In this document: positions 9,216 through 20,663 of the stretch, piece by piece
Layout: every line of letters starts with the position of its first letter
Position numbering within the stretch: the stretch's first letter is position 1
Assembly: GCA_038496445.1 (NCBI GenBank)
Contig: JALMLS010000507.1
Span: 248,001 to 312,000, forward strand
DNA: 64,000 bases
Direction: 5' to 3'
Source of the DNA: Trichosphaerium sp. ATCC 40318
Lineage: Eukaryota > Discosea > Flabellinia > Trichosidae
Notes under the pieces: generated by a model
The model's input: the letters and a program-made list of their open reading frames with translations, nothing else
The model's database searches: none
Told to the model about the DNA's origin: nothing
Translations under genes and position numbers: made by a program

Positions 9216-11634
9216 ATGGCAAAGACATACACCGTTGAGGAAGTTGCTAAACACAACACTGAGGGAGATTGCTGGATAATACTCTCAGGCAAAGTTTACG
9301 ATGTCACCAAGTAAGTCCTTTGCACGTCGTAATCACGCTAATACTACCAAAGGTTCATTAACGAGCATCCTGGTGGAAAAAAGGTAAAAGGCGTCTAAAT
9401 CGTCACGGGCATCACTAAAACGATTAGATTGTATTGAAAGAAGGCGGAAAGGACGCGACAAAGAAGTTTGAGATGTTCCACAATGTCAGGTACAGTTTTT
9501 GTCAATTTGCGTCCGCTAACCCGCTTTAGCGCTGTTTTACGTAAATACGGCAAACAACTTTACATTGGAGACGTAGGAACAGCTTCCGCCTCTGCGCCAA
9601 AAGCGAAATCTAGAGTAGTCGATGTACGCGGTGCTTATGGAGAACTAGTACCTTACGGTGATCCCAACTGGTATGTTAATAATTACCACGCACAAGAGCG
9701 CGGTTACCAAAACATAACACAAAGTAAATTTATCAAATGACGCTTATTTTATCGTAGGTATCAAGGTTGGAGCTCTCAGTATTACAATGGTACGTTTTTA
9801 CGCATCTGTTGTGATTTTTCCGCGTCTATTTCAGACTTTTTTGTTTTTCCGATTTACCTCGCTGACATTTGCTTAGAATCTCACCACAGAGTGCGTGTTG
9901 CCATGCGAGCGTTTGTAGAAAAAGAAATTGCTCCTTATTGTACGTGTAGTGGACTCTATAGGTGCGACAGGTGTCTAAATGATCGGTTTAGGCCATGAAT
10001 GGGACGAAAACTACGCTTTGGCTCCTGATCTCATGGAAAAGTGTGCTAAAGCCGGTTGGCTACCTGCAGTCATTGGACCACCATGGTACACTATTGAACA
10101 CTCTGTTGAGTATAGTTTCTAACTGTTTTTCTCTTTTAAAGGCCTACAGAGTATGTTGGTACAAATCTCATTGGAGGTTTGAAACCTGAAGAGTATGATG
10201 TTTTCCATGAACTCGTTTTGACCGATGAGCTATGTCGTTGTGGTTCTGGAGGTGTTATTTGGGGTGTATGCGGTGGATTGACCATCGGTCTACCACCTGT
10301 ACATCACTTTGGATCGAAGTATTTGAAGGATAAGGTAAAATAACTTTTAGTTGATCTTTTTTTTGTTTGGGTTTAATTTCTTCTTCAAGGTTGTCGCTGA
10401 TTGCCTCATGGGAAGAAAAATCATATGTCTCGCTATTACTGAACCATCTGCTGGAAGTGATGTCCAAAATCTTAAGACAGTAGCCAAGAAAACACCAGAT
10501 GTACGACATCTTAAATTTTTCTGAAATTGAAGTGCTTTTCCATTTTTTTTTACTTATCGTGCTGTGTAGGGCAAGCATTTTATTGTAAATGGTGCTAAGA
10601 AATGGATCACTAACGGTGTATTTGCTGATTACTTTACAACGGCTGTACGTACTGGTGGCCCTGGTATGAAGGGTGTATCACTCTTGCTCATTGAAAAAAC
10701 GATGCCTGGTGTTACAACAAGAAGAATGAAGTGCTCAGGTGTCTGGCCTTCTGGAACAACATACAGTAAGTATCAACTTATAGTCACAGCTATAAATCAT
10801 ACATTTCTTTATGATACAAGAGGTGTCTTACGCATTTTTTTTTTAGTTACTTTCGAAGACGTCAAAGTTCCTGTTGAAAATCTTATCGGTAAAGAAAATG
10901 CTGGTTTCAAGTACATTATGTACAAGTACGTTTAACGACCTCCTTCGATTATCTGTTGTTTAACGAAGTTGCTATAGCTTCAACCATGAACGCTGGGGTT
11001 CAATTGTTGGTGCTTCTCGTTTCGCACGTGTTTGTACTGAAGAAGCAATGAAGTATGCTCATAAACGTAAGACTTTTGGTAAACGTCTTATCGACCATCC
11101 AGTACGTTTATTTTTTCTTCTTTTGTTGTTCCTTTGTTGTATACTTATACTCATGTTTAGGTTATCCGTAACAAGCTCGCTCATATGATTCGTAAATGTG
11201 AGGCAACTCATGCTTGGTTAGAACAAGTCACTTACCAAATGAAAGTTCTCCCTAAAAAAGAAGCTGGTATGTCATCTCCGTTTCTTGTTCTTTATTGTTT
11301 TTAATTTCATGTAGATGTACTTCTCGGTGGACCTATTGCTTTGCTTAAGGCCCAAGCTTCTCAAACATTTGAGTACTGTGCTCGTGAAGCTGCACAAATC
11401 TTTGGCGGTACGACAGCGTCTTTTATAAAGGCTTTTCTTCTTTTTTTTTTTTTTTTTGAAAACTGATTTTCTTTGATAGGTCTTGCGTACACACGTGGTG
11501 GTCAAGGTGAGAAAGTTGAGAGATTGTACCGTGAGGTCAGAGCGTATGCTATTCCAGCAGGTTCTGAGGAGATTATGCTTGACCTTGGTGTCCGTCAGGC
11601 AATGAAGAAGTATGCTATTAGACCATCTATGTAA
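9216..11634 (+). CDS. Cytochrome b5 - acyl-CoA dehydrogenase fusion
   Basis: Fifteen exons total 1575 nt (524 aa): 9216-9310, 9353-9383, 9428-9489, 9530-9670, 9758-9789, 9877-9939, 9992-10085, 10142-10334, 10390-10500, 10570-10765, 10847-10925, 10978-11101, 11161-11266, 11315-11407, 11480-11634. Residues ~1-75 form a cytochrome b5 heme domain ([10 protein letters not shown], then HPGG with the axial histidine, and later FHNV with the second histidine). The rest is an acyl-CoA dehydrogenase: [10 protein letters not shown] and WITNG flavin/substrate signatures, the helical region [10 protein letters not shown], and [23 protein letters not shown] near the end. The family oxidises acyl-CoA at C2-C3 using FAD. 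The fused b5 domain suggests electron transfer through heme rather than, or besides, ETF. No clear mitochondrial presequence is present. Similar fusions are known in fungi and some protists. Confidence 0.92.
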
Positions 11635-12291
11635 AAAAAATCGTCTGAATCGATTAAAAATAATCAAGAGGTATTTGTACTAGTAAATAGCCCATTTTTG
11701 CAATAAAAATTATAAACCACTCATAAGATATTGTAAAGTGTCACACTTTTTTTTTGTTTGATAGTTATGTACTTCGGCCTAGTTAAACCAAGTAACTAAA
11801 CAGTTGTGTAAAATAAGACAAGTAGGTTCCGTGCTATACCAGATTTGAAGTTACAAGTGCATACGCTGTAAGTGAAAACAAGAGTTTTTTTGAGCTCAGT
11901 TTGGAGAAAAAGATTTGGTGATAAAGAAATGTAATTGTGTAACATATGTCAAAATTCTATCATTCCCACCACATCGTTCGCAAAAAGATGTACTAAATGA
12001 TGGTGTAACAAATATAGGTATCTGAATACAGGCAGTATCTTTGAATTCATGAGGTAGTTAAAGCTCACTTTGTACAATAATACCTGAAGTACCTTTATAC
12101 AAGCCGGAGAAACAGTACTTCAGCCGTTATTTTTCAGATAATGGCTAAAACCGAATGAGTTTGGTCTTATATGTCTATCTATCTACTGTGAAAAAATCTA
12201 CTAGGGCAACTGTGTTAACTGATTCATGTGAGAATCCTGCTTACTTCACAAAAAAATCCCTCACCAACAAGACAAACAACTACTCTCCACA
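11635..12291. other. Intergenic; 3' flank and upstream region, no gene seen
   Basis: The first part carries likely polyadenylation words (aataaaaat at ~11702). The remainder has only very short frames. Confidence 0.6.
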
Positions 12292-12630
12292 ATGAAGCTA
12301 ATAGTATTCTTTACTGTTTCTGTTTGCTTACTCTATATTGTTGAGTCTCAATTGTTTTGTAGCCATGTATGTTCCAGACTGTACAGTACGTCCGTAACAC
12401 AAAATGAAAACATTTGCTTCTAGCACAAAGCTTTTTGCACATGTTTTGTAGGGAGACAAGGTGATGGCAACTTACTTTGTAAACAACTTCAGGGTTTTAG
12501 ATGCCCACATTCTAACTATCCGGGTGTAAACAAAATCTCTAGAACAAGGAGGTGCCGTTCTTGTGTTGAACGCGGATGTATTGGTCTTGTAATATCGATT
12601 GAAGGCACTTCATTTATAGATTGCGTGTAA
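12292..12630 (+). CDS. Small secreted cysteine-rich protein
   Basis: ATG at 12292 begins a clear signal peptide (MKLIVFFTVSVCLLYIVESQ), followed by Cys residues. Exons 12292-12393 and 12424-12630 give a 102-aa protein with about ten cysteines in the mature part and a C-terminal RRCRSCVERGCIG segment. The proposed intron is only 30 nt (gtaaca...cttctag). The more consensus-like gtacgt donor eight bases upstream would break the frame. No family is recognised. Secretion into phagosomes or to the outside is the natural inference. Confidence 0.5.
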
Positions 12631-12805
12631 ACGAAACAACAATCTTTATTTGTTTATTATGTAAATAATAAACCTCCATCTACATTTTTCTAGCGTCTTC
12701 AATAAAATTAAGAGTCGTCGGAATTTAGAAACAACAGATTTTTTGCATGAAGCATCAAAAAAAATTACGTAATTTTTTCAGAATTTTTATTGGATTGCTC
12801 TGGTT

Positions 12806-13460
12806 ATGGCAAGTGTATACAAGCCGGTCCGGTACCCAGGAAGAAGTCCAGTTCCTGGCTACCAAGGAGCTCATTTGCAACCCCCACCACGTCCAATGCA
12901 GCCAAACCCAATGCCAGGTTATCCAATGTATCCTCAAGTAAACTCGATGCGTCTTCCATGTCATGTTCCTAGCGCTGTTGCCTACCCTTCTGAATGTCCA
13001 GCCATGGTAAAGGAGGTATGGGCGCTTTTGCTCCATGTGCACGTGATAATATCCACTGCAATAGACCTTGTCTTACTTGTGGTGGAAATGGCACTACAAC
13101 GCTAACTGAGATCTGTATTAAATGCAACGGTCAGGTACTGTAAAGAGAATTCTTAACACTTTTTCTCCGACTTTGAATGTCGTTCTAATTGCTTTGCAAG
13201 CGGTATGGGTACCTTTAGACCTTGTGAAATCAGGATTTTTCACTTTAATCGTATGTGAAAGGAATACAAATATCACGTGTTGATTCTATTTTTATTTAGG
13301 TAACTGCGAATTGTCAAGGTAGATGCTACTTTTGCCTGGTACATACCACGGTAAGTACACAATTTGCAATGGTATGGGCGGAAGAGGAACATTTGGACCT
13401 TGGTCAGGTAGAGATGTTCATTATAAGGGTAGATGTCAATCGTTAAATACCAAAACGTTT
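12806..13460 (+). pseudogene. Pro/Tyr-rich protein with CxxCxGxG-type repeats, probably broken
   Basis: ATG at 12806 opens a Pro/Tyr/Met-rich N-terminus (YKPVRYPGRSPVPGYQG). Around 12998-13016 the frame should reach a C-P-A-C-K-G-G motif, but tgtccagccatggtaaagg contains two extra bases relative to that reading, shifting out of frame. Downstream are GMGAFAPC, CLTCGGNGT, GMGTFRPC and CNGMGGRGTFGPW segments, a DnaJ-zinc-finger-like repeat of C..C.G.G...F.PC. These lie in different frames with poor splice sites, and cysteines are replaced by Trp in places. Most likely a decayed cysteine-rich repeat gene; a real gene with unusual splicing is the alternative. Confidence 0.45.
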
Positions 13461-13967
13461 TTTTTAAACGGTTTTTGTTACACTTTTCTTGTTATTTGTC
13501 TAAAGTAGTTTTGTTCTCCGTTTAGGTTATCGCAGTTAACGATGCATAGAATTGACGTATATATCTATTGCTTCATATGGCCTTAGTTTAACCATAATAT
13601 CTTTATAATAAACACACATAGCATTTTTAATACAAGCCTCTAGTTTTTCCTTTTAAAATTAAATAAGCAAAATAGTTATGTTATAGTGTGCACTTACTTG
13701 TATACTTTTTTATGCCTTTTTAATATAATATTTAGTACGTACACATGTTGAGTGACGTGGACTTTGTCAAAGTATTGTATGTGGAAACTGTTAATAATAG
13801 AAACTTCTACACGGATTGTTGCTGTCATTTAACTCACTATTGTCACGTGATACCTATGAAGGTTCTGTTCTTAGCCTACTTGCGACCGGAGATTTTCCTC
13901 AACAAGTTGAGAGTGTAAGGAATGAGACTATGTGTTTGTATAGCCTTATCAAGAGTGTTTCCTAGGA

Positions 13968-14102
13968 ATGGAATTGACAACAAAAAAATCTGCGGAGCTT
14001 TTGTTTTATGTAGCTAAGTCTTTTAGTTCGTCTAGACAGTGGCTCTCTTTTAGATGTAGGCTCCGCTCAATACTACTCGGAGATTCCTATTGGACTAAAT
14101 AA
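13968..14102 (+). CDS. Possible 44-aa ORF or terminal exon
   Basis: A short frame (MELTTKKSAELLFYVAKSF ... GDSYWTK) has protein-like composition. A preceding open stretch near 13862-13918 (LSLLATGDFPQQVES) could be an upstream exon, but I could not join them with consistent phases. No family recognised. Confidence 0.25.
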   Translation: MELTTKKSAELLFYVAKSFSSSRQWLSFRCRLRSILLGDSYWTK

Positions 14103-14189
14103 AGTATACTACGGAAAAATTGAGTTGTCCCTATATTCTCCTATGGAGTTTTGGATCTTATTTTACAAATAGTTCGACAAGTTAACAAC

Positions 14190-14669
14190 ATGTCTTCAAT
14201 TGAAGTATACTTCGCAAACGAAAAGACAGACGGTCCTGGATATCGTACTGTTTCTTTGGCTATACCGAGGAAATCAACAGACCCTTTAGAAACAATAATA
14301 GACAACTTTGTTTCTTGCGCAAACTCAAACGGTTTTTATTTCCCTCTTCCTAAAAATAGAGTTCTTATCACGTGTAATGGATACCTAAAAGAGAGCACAA
14401 GCCCTGCAGACATGCCTAAAATATGCAACTATATCATCATATTCCCTAGAGGTTACGACACTAATTTGGTTACGAGCGCATTTAGTTATTTAACAACAGC
14501 AGAGATGAAGAGAAGTAAGGATAAGAAAAGATGGCTAAGGAAAGTACCTTCGACTTTGATTGGTGTCCCAAAAAAGCTTATGAAGGCAAAGAGTGTTTCT
14601 AATTTGCCTTGTCGACGATACATAAGACGTAGGAAAATGAAAAGGCTGCAAAGCAGACACACTATTTAA
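14190..14669 (+). CDS. Hypothetical 159-aa intronless protein with basic C-terminus
   Basis: A single uninterrupted frame from ATG 14190 (MSSIEVYFANEKTDGPGYRT) to TAA 14669. The upstream in-frame codons have no ATG, so 14190 is chosen. The N-terminal two thirds look globular (FYFPLPKNRVLITCNGYL). The last ~50 residues are strongly basic (KRSKDKKRWLRK, RRYIRRRKMKRLQSRH), suggesting nucleic-acid or membrane-surface binding or nuclear localisation. There is no signal peptide or transmembrane segment, and I do not recognise the family. Confidence 0.5.
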   Translation: MSSIEVYFANEKTDGPGYRTVSLAIPRKSTDPLETIIDNFVSCANSNGFYFPLPKNRVLITCNGYLKESTSPADMPKICNYIIIFPRGYDTNLVTSAFSYLTTAEMKRSKDKKRWLRKVPSTLIGVPKKLMKAKSVSNLPCRRYIRRRKMKRLQSRHTI

Positions 14670-15640
14670 GCACATGTTCCGTTTCAAGGAAGGGAAAAAC
14701 ACTGTAAATTATTTAAAAAGAACACCACTTACTGTACATTTGTATCATAAATGAGAATAAAAACCAAGATCCTACTGTTATACCCGCCTATTTTTTCCTT
14801 TTGATTATTTTCTTCACCTTGTTCTGTCCAACACGTCAAATGGGAATAGCTTTACAATCATACAAATTGATGGTGTGTACTCCAGCCAAAGAAGAAACGC
14901 GTTTATCTGATATCCGTGTATGAGCTACACTTATGGTGTGTCACCAGCTAAAGCATAAACACCTATGTCTGTGATGGTACTTTCTTATCTGCCTGTTTCA
15001 AAGGATGACAAACTAATATATTCAAGATGTGTCGTAAGTGGTACTACACCAGAACATGTGGAGTCCTGGACAGTAGGTTACATATAGGCGACGAACACCA
15101 CAAACTTCTTGCAATCCTGAATCTGTGATGTGGTTGTTCTTTACTAGTACCTGCTATCATAGCAAGATCCTTCTCCGTTGCTTTGGCAAAATGTGTAAAG
15201 CGTATATTGATGTGTTTTGAGAAGAGGACTTTAGAAAGCCGAGAGCAACATGAGCTTGATTTAACTATGATAACGTTGTAACCAACGTGATGAAGAATGA
15301 TGCTTGGAAAACGTTTACATCAGAGAAATAGCAGATTAGAACGATCAACAAACTTGAATAAATGAGCGGTATCCAATAGAACAGTATTTTCGTTGCTCTC
15401 GTGTTATGAGGTAGATCCACGCCTTCTATATCTTATCTTATTGCATTTGCTTGCATTTGAAGGTACTAAGCAAAAGTAAGCCCTGATGGTAGGAACGTAA
15501 ACATACTATTAAATTGCTTGTTTGAGTGTACTTAATGATATACATAATCAAACGCCAGTACTAAAATTATAAATCTAAACCTTGTATGTTCGTAGCACTT
15601 TATAGCGTGTCCAGATTCCAAACAAACTTGCAAACAAACG
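14670..15640. other. Intergenic; no gene seen
   Basis: Nearly 1 kb with stops in all frames and no splice-coherent coding. It ends at the left edge of the inverted duplication. Confidence 0.6.
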
Positions 15641-17710
15641 AAATCTACCAACTTAGCATAGTACTGATATGATTGCTTGAGTTTGGTTGGAGCGCTAGTG
15701 AAAAGTTGCATGATTGCTTGAGTTTAGCACTAGTTACATACTGTTGCAGCTCAACTTTGCAGTGTATATTTACAAGGTGGATAGTTTTTAAATCAAAACC
15801 GACATCATGAGACACTGAGACTCGTTCTTAGCTCATAACATTAGTACAAACACTATTTCATTGAATCACTAAACATGAACGACGTATTTTATTTAAATGT
15901 TCCGAGGGTTTTTATTGTCCGGATGGTTTTAGGTCCAACAATAAACAACTACAGAAAGGTCTCAGCTTAATTACATATTTTGGTATCTGGTAAAACACGC
16001 CATCCCGAACTCGGCAAACAAATTAATGTAACAGAGCCCTGCTAGCCATCCACCTATCCAGAGCGGTAAACTGAATACGTTAAAAAAATCAGGAACATTC
16101 CAAATAAAAAACGGTTTGTTTTAATAATCACGTGCGTAAAAAAACCGTTTCAAAGCAACAATTTTTTGTGCACACAAATACGGTTAGTTGACAAAAGGTT
16201 GTGTACTAATAAACCAATGATAGCCTTCTACCTCCCAATACATTGAAAGGTATGTCACTATTGCCCTAGCGACTAAAAAAGTGGAGTATTGTAGTATGAC
16301 GCCAACAAAACGAACATGCTCGTTCATAGAGGGTTCTCCCTTCTTATTTGTTGGTACCAACCAAGACAGCCATAAATGTGTATTGTGCTTGCGAAAGCTA
16401 CCGTTATTTTTCGTAAAAACTGTAAAACCAACAAGAATGAAAGCACAGCTCGCTATATTCGCTCTACTTCTCGCTGTAGTAGTATCAGACAATTGTGGAG
16501 GAGGAAATTACTGCGGTAACGATTTCTCTCACATGACATGCAAAGGGCGTTGTTGTCATGATGATTTCAATGCCTGGTGTTGTCCTGGTAGTAATGCTAG
16601 TTCTTGGGGCTGTAAAAGTACTTTCCAACACGATTCTAATCACTGTAACGCCCCAAACTCTTGCTATTGTACAGACAGCAAAGCCTTCGTCACAGACATT
16701 CAAGCTACTGGATCACCAAAGATGGGAAACGCATTCTCGGCTAGCGCTAAGATTTGTTGTGGTGCTGGAATAAACAAGGGGTGTTCAATCACAGCGGGGG
16801 TTTCGTACACGCAAACATCAACTTTTACATGGGACGACAGGTAAAGGAAAAGTTTGATCGAGAAGCAAAACTCTTTTTTTTTTTTTTCGAGTTTGCATGC
16901 CAATAGATGTTGACTGACGTTAATGGTAGTGCTACTGAAGAACTGGATATTTCAGAGAGTCTCGTAATAGAAGGTGTATCGGTAAAATTTTCTGCTACAT
17001 ACTCACGAGGAGGGTCACGAAGTAGATCCGTAACTGCTTCAATTTCTGAAACATGTGGTCTTACCCCAAAGCCAAAAGAATCGAGGATGCTTAACTATGA
17101 TGCAAATGCACACTATTACACAGTACCAATAAAAATAACATATCAGAAATGTGGTGTTACATACACTACAAATGGTTCAGTTAAGGTCAAAGTTGCTCTT
17201 TCGGATAATGGCTCTTGTTTCCCTACAACATGCAAAAACGGTTGCAATAAAAATGGTTGTTATTAATAAATAAACTCCAATCTTCCACACCCTTCTTTTT
17301 CGTTGTTTTCGTTTCATAAGCAAGTCCAACCCTTTTACGTACAAGCGCAACAGATTTCTACAATTAATAACACTCACTGATATCGAACTGATTGACGTAT
17401 TGGTCTTTACTGTAGTCCTACAGTTTCGAACTTTTTTTCTTGAAGTTCTTTGACTTTGTTGTAGTTACTTTTGAGTCAGTCTGCTAGAAAACCTTTTATT
17501 CTATTATAATTTTTGTTACTATGTTGTTTCACTACTCTTTGAAAGGTATAACATCAGCGTTTGATGCAATTTCCTTGAGGCTAAAGTCCTACAAAACAGC
17601 AATTGTTAAAAACAAAAAAAAAACTAAAAAACCATAAAACCGCGAAAACAAATCTAGTTTGCAAGCCCTCATGACGTGAATGTGTTTGTGAAAAGATTTT
17701 GAAAGAGAGG
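15640..17710. repeat. Inverted duplication, arm A (partner 43905-46110)
   Basis: About 2.1 kb that matches the reverse complement of 43905-46110 over nearly its full length. The match covers the 5' flank (for example aacagagccctgctagccat), a whole secreted-protein gene, its 3' flank (ccttctttttcgttgttttc), and the last exon plus last intron of the TatD-family gene. Coding parts are nearly identical while flanks carry scattered substitutions and small indels. The arms are ~26 kb apart in opposite orientation. No terminal repeats or transposase accompany them. Confidence 0.85.
16437..17266 (+). CDS. Secreted cysteine-rich protein, copy 1
   Basis: Exons 16437-16840 and 16930-17266 give 246 aa. 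The signal peptide is MKAQLAIFALLLAVVVS. The N-terminal half is very cysteine-rich (CGGGNYC, GRCCHDDFNAWCCPG, CKSTF, CNAPNSCYC). The C-terminal half is Ser/Thr-rich with alternating polar/apolar residues (GVSYTQTSTFTW, then VKFSATYSRGGSRSRSVTAS, then YYTVPIKITYQ) and ends in CKNGCNKNGCY. That second half faintly resembles beta-strand-rich extracellular proteins such as the aerolysin-like fold; this is only an impression of pattern. The acceptor at 16929 is chosen because it alone keeps frame; the next upstream acceptor leads to a stop. The same structure and exon lengths occur in copy 2. Confidence 0.8.
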
Positions 17711-20663
17711 TTTAAAGGATCATACTTGTATAAGTGCATGCATATCTTCTTCATCGAGTCTTTTTCCTTGCTTCTCTAAAATAGCATGTTCTTTATCACT
17801 GCATAAGAATTTTCTATTTTTAAAACAGAACACCGTTTGTCCTTTCTCTAGCATAACCTATTCGGAAAATTAGTCTAGTCTAAACAACAGCAACAAAATA
17901 AATGTATACTTAAAAAATTATCACGTGACCACGTGATATAACAAAGAATTTCTTTCATATCAAACAAAGAAACAAAATTAAACTTTTTTCAATATTGAAA
18001 GCTAGAACAGCTTGAAGCTTTGAAATGTTGGTAGGTTATTTGAGGACATCATAGATTGATAAATCTATCTTATAGATACGTACTTGAGGCGGTTTTGCTA
18101 CTTTACCATCCTTTCCGGCTTTGGCAAGTGCTCGTTCATCCTCAGCTTTTATGACATCTTCAACAATAATAGCTCTTGAGTTTGGATCATATATGGTTCC
18201 AGCATAGCACATTGTAGGTAACGAAAATGCTAGCCTTGTATTCTAAATTAGAGTTAGCATAATATTAAACAACATAATGAGTGAGAAGCCATAGAGTGAT
18301 TGTAAAAAAGAAAGAACTTACGGAAACAATTTTTTTCGCTAGAGTATCTAGGTTCTGTTTAAGGCATTGAGATATCATATCAAGCACATGTGGTAAACAA
18401 CTTGGTTCCTATTTTAAACGATAAGCTATTAAACTAAAACACATGCGAGCAAGGGAAGTGAGAGAAAAAGAAAACAGAAAAAAACCAGAATAAAAACAGA
18501 ATAATAAAAAAAAGCATACATTACGCTTTGGATATGGGCGAGGCATATTGAATGGTAACAAATAAGGAGCATCTGTTCCAATGAGCTAAAAAAATTATTA
18601 ATATTTAACCCTTCAAGTCCATTAAAGGTGCAGAAATACGGCACAAGAAAAATTGGCTACAAAAAAAAGTCCTTATATCACTTACTAGCTTGTCTATTGG
18701 GATGACTTCCAATACACTACGGAATTCTTTGCCCCTCTTATCACTACATATAAAACCGGTGATTGTATAGAAAGCATTAAATGCATTATAACCATCAACT
18801 TGTTCTTTGGTTCCTGTAAAACAGTTGATAACGATGTTTATGTCTTTCAGTGCTTCCCTGTTAAAATGAGTTAGTCACGTTGGTGAATGGGTATTAGACT
18901 GTGTTCTCCACGTACTTGTGCTTTTCTAGGATAGATACGGTTTCCTTAAACGCCTTTCTCTCATGAATGAATAAAGTTTTTTTGTACTTGATAGCAAGCA
19001 GTAATTGTGCTTCGAATATTTTTGTTTGTGCTGCCACATTATCTTCACTGACCTTCTCAAAATCAAGTCCACATTCTTAAAAGTATAATCAATACCGCAA
19101 CACATTAGAGATGTAAGAGTACCTCCTACAGCGACAATACCAGGATTGGACTTAAGCATCTCCTCAATTTTTTCCAACTACCAAAGAAGTTAGCAATTTC
19201 TACTTTTGCTAATGTCGTGACGTACATCACCGTCCTTAACATTCTTGACTTCTGTTGGATGTATACCAACTATAGGATGAAGAGAACCTAACACGCGATA
19301 ATTAGTAAAACACAATAGTACAGTAAATGTCCACCTTTGTATCTTTGTGACCACATTAACGAATGTTGTGATGTTTCCACGTTTGTTGATATTAGAACCA
19401 TCTGAGATACCTAAAAATATGATAAATATTAAAACAAGGACTATAAAGAGTAGTATGCACATACGCCCGAAGCATATCCACGGACGACAACACGAGGAAG
19501 AACATTTTGAAATTCTTTGTTGAAAAGATTTACTCCAGCATCAATAGTCTCAGGAATACCAGCTCTAACCAGTAGGTCAAAATATATTTATGGATGAGAT
19601 ATTGCAATAAGATTAGTACGTACTTAAAGCTCTCAGGAGTGTTAAAATGATAAGGTTTACCAACAACAGTAACGCGAAACTCTAGATTAGGATTTGGCTC
19701 TAAAAATCAGAAATACAAAATATTAGACACTAACAACTTCAAAATATCAATAAGATGTCAATCCATACCAAGAATAGGACCAGGAAACTAATAAAAACTT
19801 AGGTTCGGAGAAATAAACAACCAACTAAAAGATGTGGTTCGTCGCGAAGACAAAAACTGTAAGTAAACTTCGAGTTTTTTTTTACTCGTTCTTTGATCTT
19901 ATCACGTGCCTGTAATGGTGCTTTGAATACGTCCTCAGGTTCTACTGCTTTAAATACACTATCTTTATCTCCTGATCTTTCTATACGTTCAATCTTCATA
20001 ACACCACCATTGAAGCCGTGTTTTTTGAAAGTATTTTTAGTGTATCCCTCAATCAGCTTTAAAATCTCGTCTCCTAAAGCATTTGCGTTAGTATTGGGTC
20101 ATTACAATTACCAATGCATGTGATATTGTTTTGTCATAAAAGCAGGGCGCTCTATTACCTGTGAATGAAATACCAGTTGCTTTAATTTGGAACCTCTGGG
20201 CTTTACCTTGAGGGCTGTTAAGAACGCGCCAGCGTATACGAAACTCTGGCCATCCCTGTTGTTCGTGTTAACGTCGTTTCTGTAACAGTCGTATTTTAGA
20301 ACGTTTAAATACGTACGTAAGTCTCTACCCATTCTGGTACTCTTTGTTTTAATGCTAGAAGATCCCAAACCTTGTCGGTTATCGTTTTATCATTTACCCT
20401 TTTTAGTTTGTCATTTAAACGTTAAAACGAGTTTCATATAGCTCACCAGTTGCCGTTTCCCTTCTTTAGCTCGCTGATTTCTTTACCCAAGCTACTTAGC
20501 TTCGTAGCAAGTTCAGCGTCTATTCAATCGTTTTAATGAGTTTAAACGAGCGAAATAAGGCCAGTACGCTACCTTTAATGTCGACATTAAACTTTTTACC
20601 GCTTCTGCCATCAAGAGCACCACGAAGTTTCCTTTTACTAACTACTGAGCCTTGCTTTTCCAT
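17532..20663 (-). CDS. TatD-family metal-dependent hydrolase with N-terminal extension
   Basis: A multi-exon gene from ATG 20663 (MEKQGSVVSKRKLRGALDG) to TAG 17532 (IASNADVIPFKE). The first ~200 residues are family-unspecific (LGKEISELKKGNG, QSFVYAGAFL). The TatD barrel then runs: IDAGVNLFNKEF, VGIHPTEV, VAVGECGLDFEKV, TLFIHERKAFKET, INCFTGTKEQ, LIGTDAPYLLPF and EPSCLPHVLDMI. TatD enzymes are Mg-dependent DNases; eukaryotic members act in DNA degradation during cell death or repair. Metal-site residues H (GIHP), E (GECG), H (IHER) and D (GTDAP) are present, but the usual HCFTG histidine is Asn here. The splice between GSNINKR and SLHPIVGIHP is uncertain (phase does not match the obvious donor). 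An extra ~100-residue tail follows the barrel. Confidence 0.78.
17922..17935. promoter_or_regulatory. Twin CACGTG sites
   Basis: Two CACGTG palindromes lie 2 nt apart in tcacgtgaccacgtgat, inside an intron of the TatD-family gene. They are the tightest pair of the many such sites in the window and an E-box-like target in known bHLH systems. Confidence 0.4.
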
